NCBI GenBank assembly: GCA_959599095.1
Contig: CAUGGC010000053.1
Location: 1-5,056 of the forward strand
Direction of reading: 5' to 3'
DNA: 5,056 bases
Origin: an uncultured Collinsella sp.
GTDB taxonomy: Bacteria; Actinomycetota; Coriobacteriia; Coriobacteriales; Coriobacteriaceae
In this document: in pieces, positions 4,534-5,056 of the stretch
How the letters are laid out: the number at the start of each line of letters is the position of its first letter
How positions within the stretch are numbered: position 1 is the stretch's first letter
The notes under the pieces: model-generated
Told to the model about the DNA's origin: nothing
Databases searched by the model: none
The model's input: only the letters and a program-made list of their open reading frames with translations
Program-made: the position numbers and the translations under genes

Positions 4534-5056
4534 ATGGACGCTGCGATTCAGTACATCTTGTACTTTGCCGTGCTCGTCGTCCTGGCCGTTCCGCTCGGTC
4601 GGTTCATGGCCCATATCATGGATGGTGAGCATACGTTCCTGTCGCCTGTGATTGCTCCTGTGGAGCGTGGCGTCTATCGTCTGCTTCGCATCGACGCGGC
4701 AGAGCAGATGGGGTGTAGGCGCTATCTGGCGAGCGTGCTGGTCTTTTCGGGGATCGGCCTCGTGGCTCTTGTGGCACTCCAGGTGTTTCAGTCCTTCTTG
4801 CCAGGCAATCCCCAGCACCTGCCGGGTGTGTCATGGGACCTGTCGTTCAATACGGCTGCTTCCTTCATAACCAACACCAACTGGCAGTCCTACTCCGGTG
4901 AGACCACCCTGTCCTACCTTGTGCAGTTCATGGGTCTCACCGTGCAGAACTTCGTTTCCGCCGGCACCGGTATCGCGGTCATGTTCACGCTGATCCGCGG
5001 CTTCCGTCAGGTCAAGGAGCAGGGTCTGGGTTCCTTCTGGGTCGACCTCACCCGTA
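4534..5056 (+). CDS. kdpA: KdpA, potassium-translocating channel-like subunit of Kdp ATPase (N-terminal part, cut by the window edge)
   Basis: KdpA is the integral membrane subunit that selects and binds potassium in the KdpFABC P-type ATPase; it belongs to the superfamily of K+ transporters. Only 174 of the usual 550-560 codons are present. Visible are the first membrane helix (about residues 5-22) ending in PLGRFM, the conserved PVERGVYRLL stretch (42-51), a second helix (about 64-86), the LPGVSWDLSFNTAASF segment (96-111), the first selectivity-filter loop TNTNWQSYSGE (113-123), the following TTLSYLVQFMGLTVQNFVSAGTGIAV-type region, and VDLTR at the edge. The filter residues match those of E. 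coli, including the Gln aligned with E. coli Gln116. The SD GAGGAG (4515-4520) lies inside kdpF, 13 bases from the ATG, a rather long spacing, so translation probably depends on ribosomes finishing kdpF. kdpB and kdpC are expected beyond the window. Confidence 0.97.
   Translation, partial: MDAAIQYILYFAVLVVLAVPLGRFMAHIMDGEHTFLSPVIAPVERGVYRLLRIDAAEQMGCRRYLASVLVFSGIGLVALVALQVFQSFLPGNPQHLPGVSWDLSFNTAASFITNTNWQSYSGETTLSYLVQFMGLTVQNFVSAGTGIAVMFTLIRGFRQVKEQGLGSFWVDLTR

Overview
The window carries the regulatory half of a Kdp high-affinity potassium uptake locus. The sensor kinase and response regulator genes kdpD and kdpE lie on the minus strand. The transporter operon starts on the plus strand with kdpF and the first 174 codons of kdpA, and runs off the right edge. 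The DNA is GC-rich with strongly GC-biased third codon positions, clear purine-rich Shine-Dalgarno (SD) sequences and tight gene spacing. Together with the flavour of the KdpA and KdpD proteins, this suggests a high-GC Gram-positive, most likely an anaerobic gut actinobacterium of the Coriobacteriia. That is an inference from protein character; there is no rRNA in the window.

Layout. Positions 1-560 hold two small plus-strand genes: a 67-codon reading frame with one CPHC knuckle that may be the broken front end of a larger protein, and a 90-residue helical protein of unknown function with an excellent SD. Positions 561-766 are non-coding. They contain three spaced copies of a GC(C/A)GCTCGA repeat and a long stem-loop just behind kdpE. 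Positions 767-1471 (kdpE) and 1464-4199 (kdpD) form a minus-strand operon with an 8-base overlap. Positions 4200-4443 are a divergent control region. Positions 4444-4530 are kdpF, and 4534 to the edge is kdpA.

How it works. KdpD senses low potassium or turgor stress, phosphorylates KdpE on Asp57, and KdpE~P switches on kdpFABC. In E. coli kdpDE follows kdpFABC on the same strand; here the two-component genes are divergent from the pump genes and share one control region. In that region I see a tandem heptamer (GCATCTT, 4 bp, GCATCTT) that is a good candidate for the KdpE operator, a plausible -10 for each direction, and an inverted repeat over the presumed kdpF -35.

The most striking signal is the kdpF leader. 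Positions 4373-4386 can pair with 4434-4446 in a 13-bp helix with one bulged U. This helix buries both the SD (GGGG) and the whole AUG of kdpF. Nested inside is a perfect 9-bp hairpin with a GAGA tetraloop and a second hairpin that competes with it. This looks like a cis-acting RNA switch or translational lock on the Kdp pump, in addition to the KdpDE transcriptional control. I do not recognise it as a known riboswitch class.
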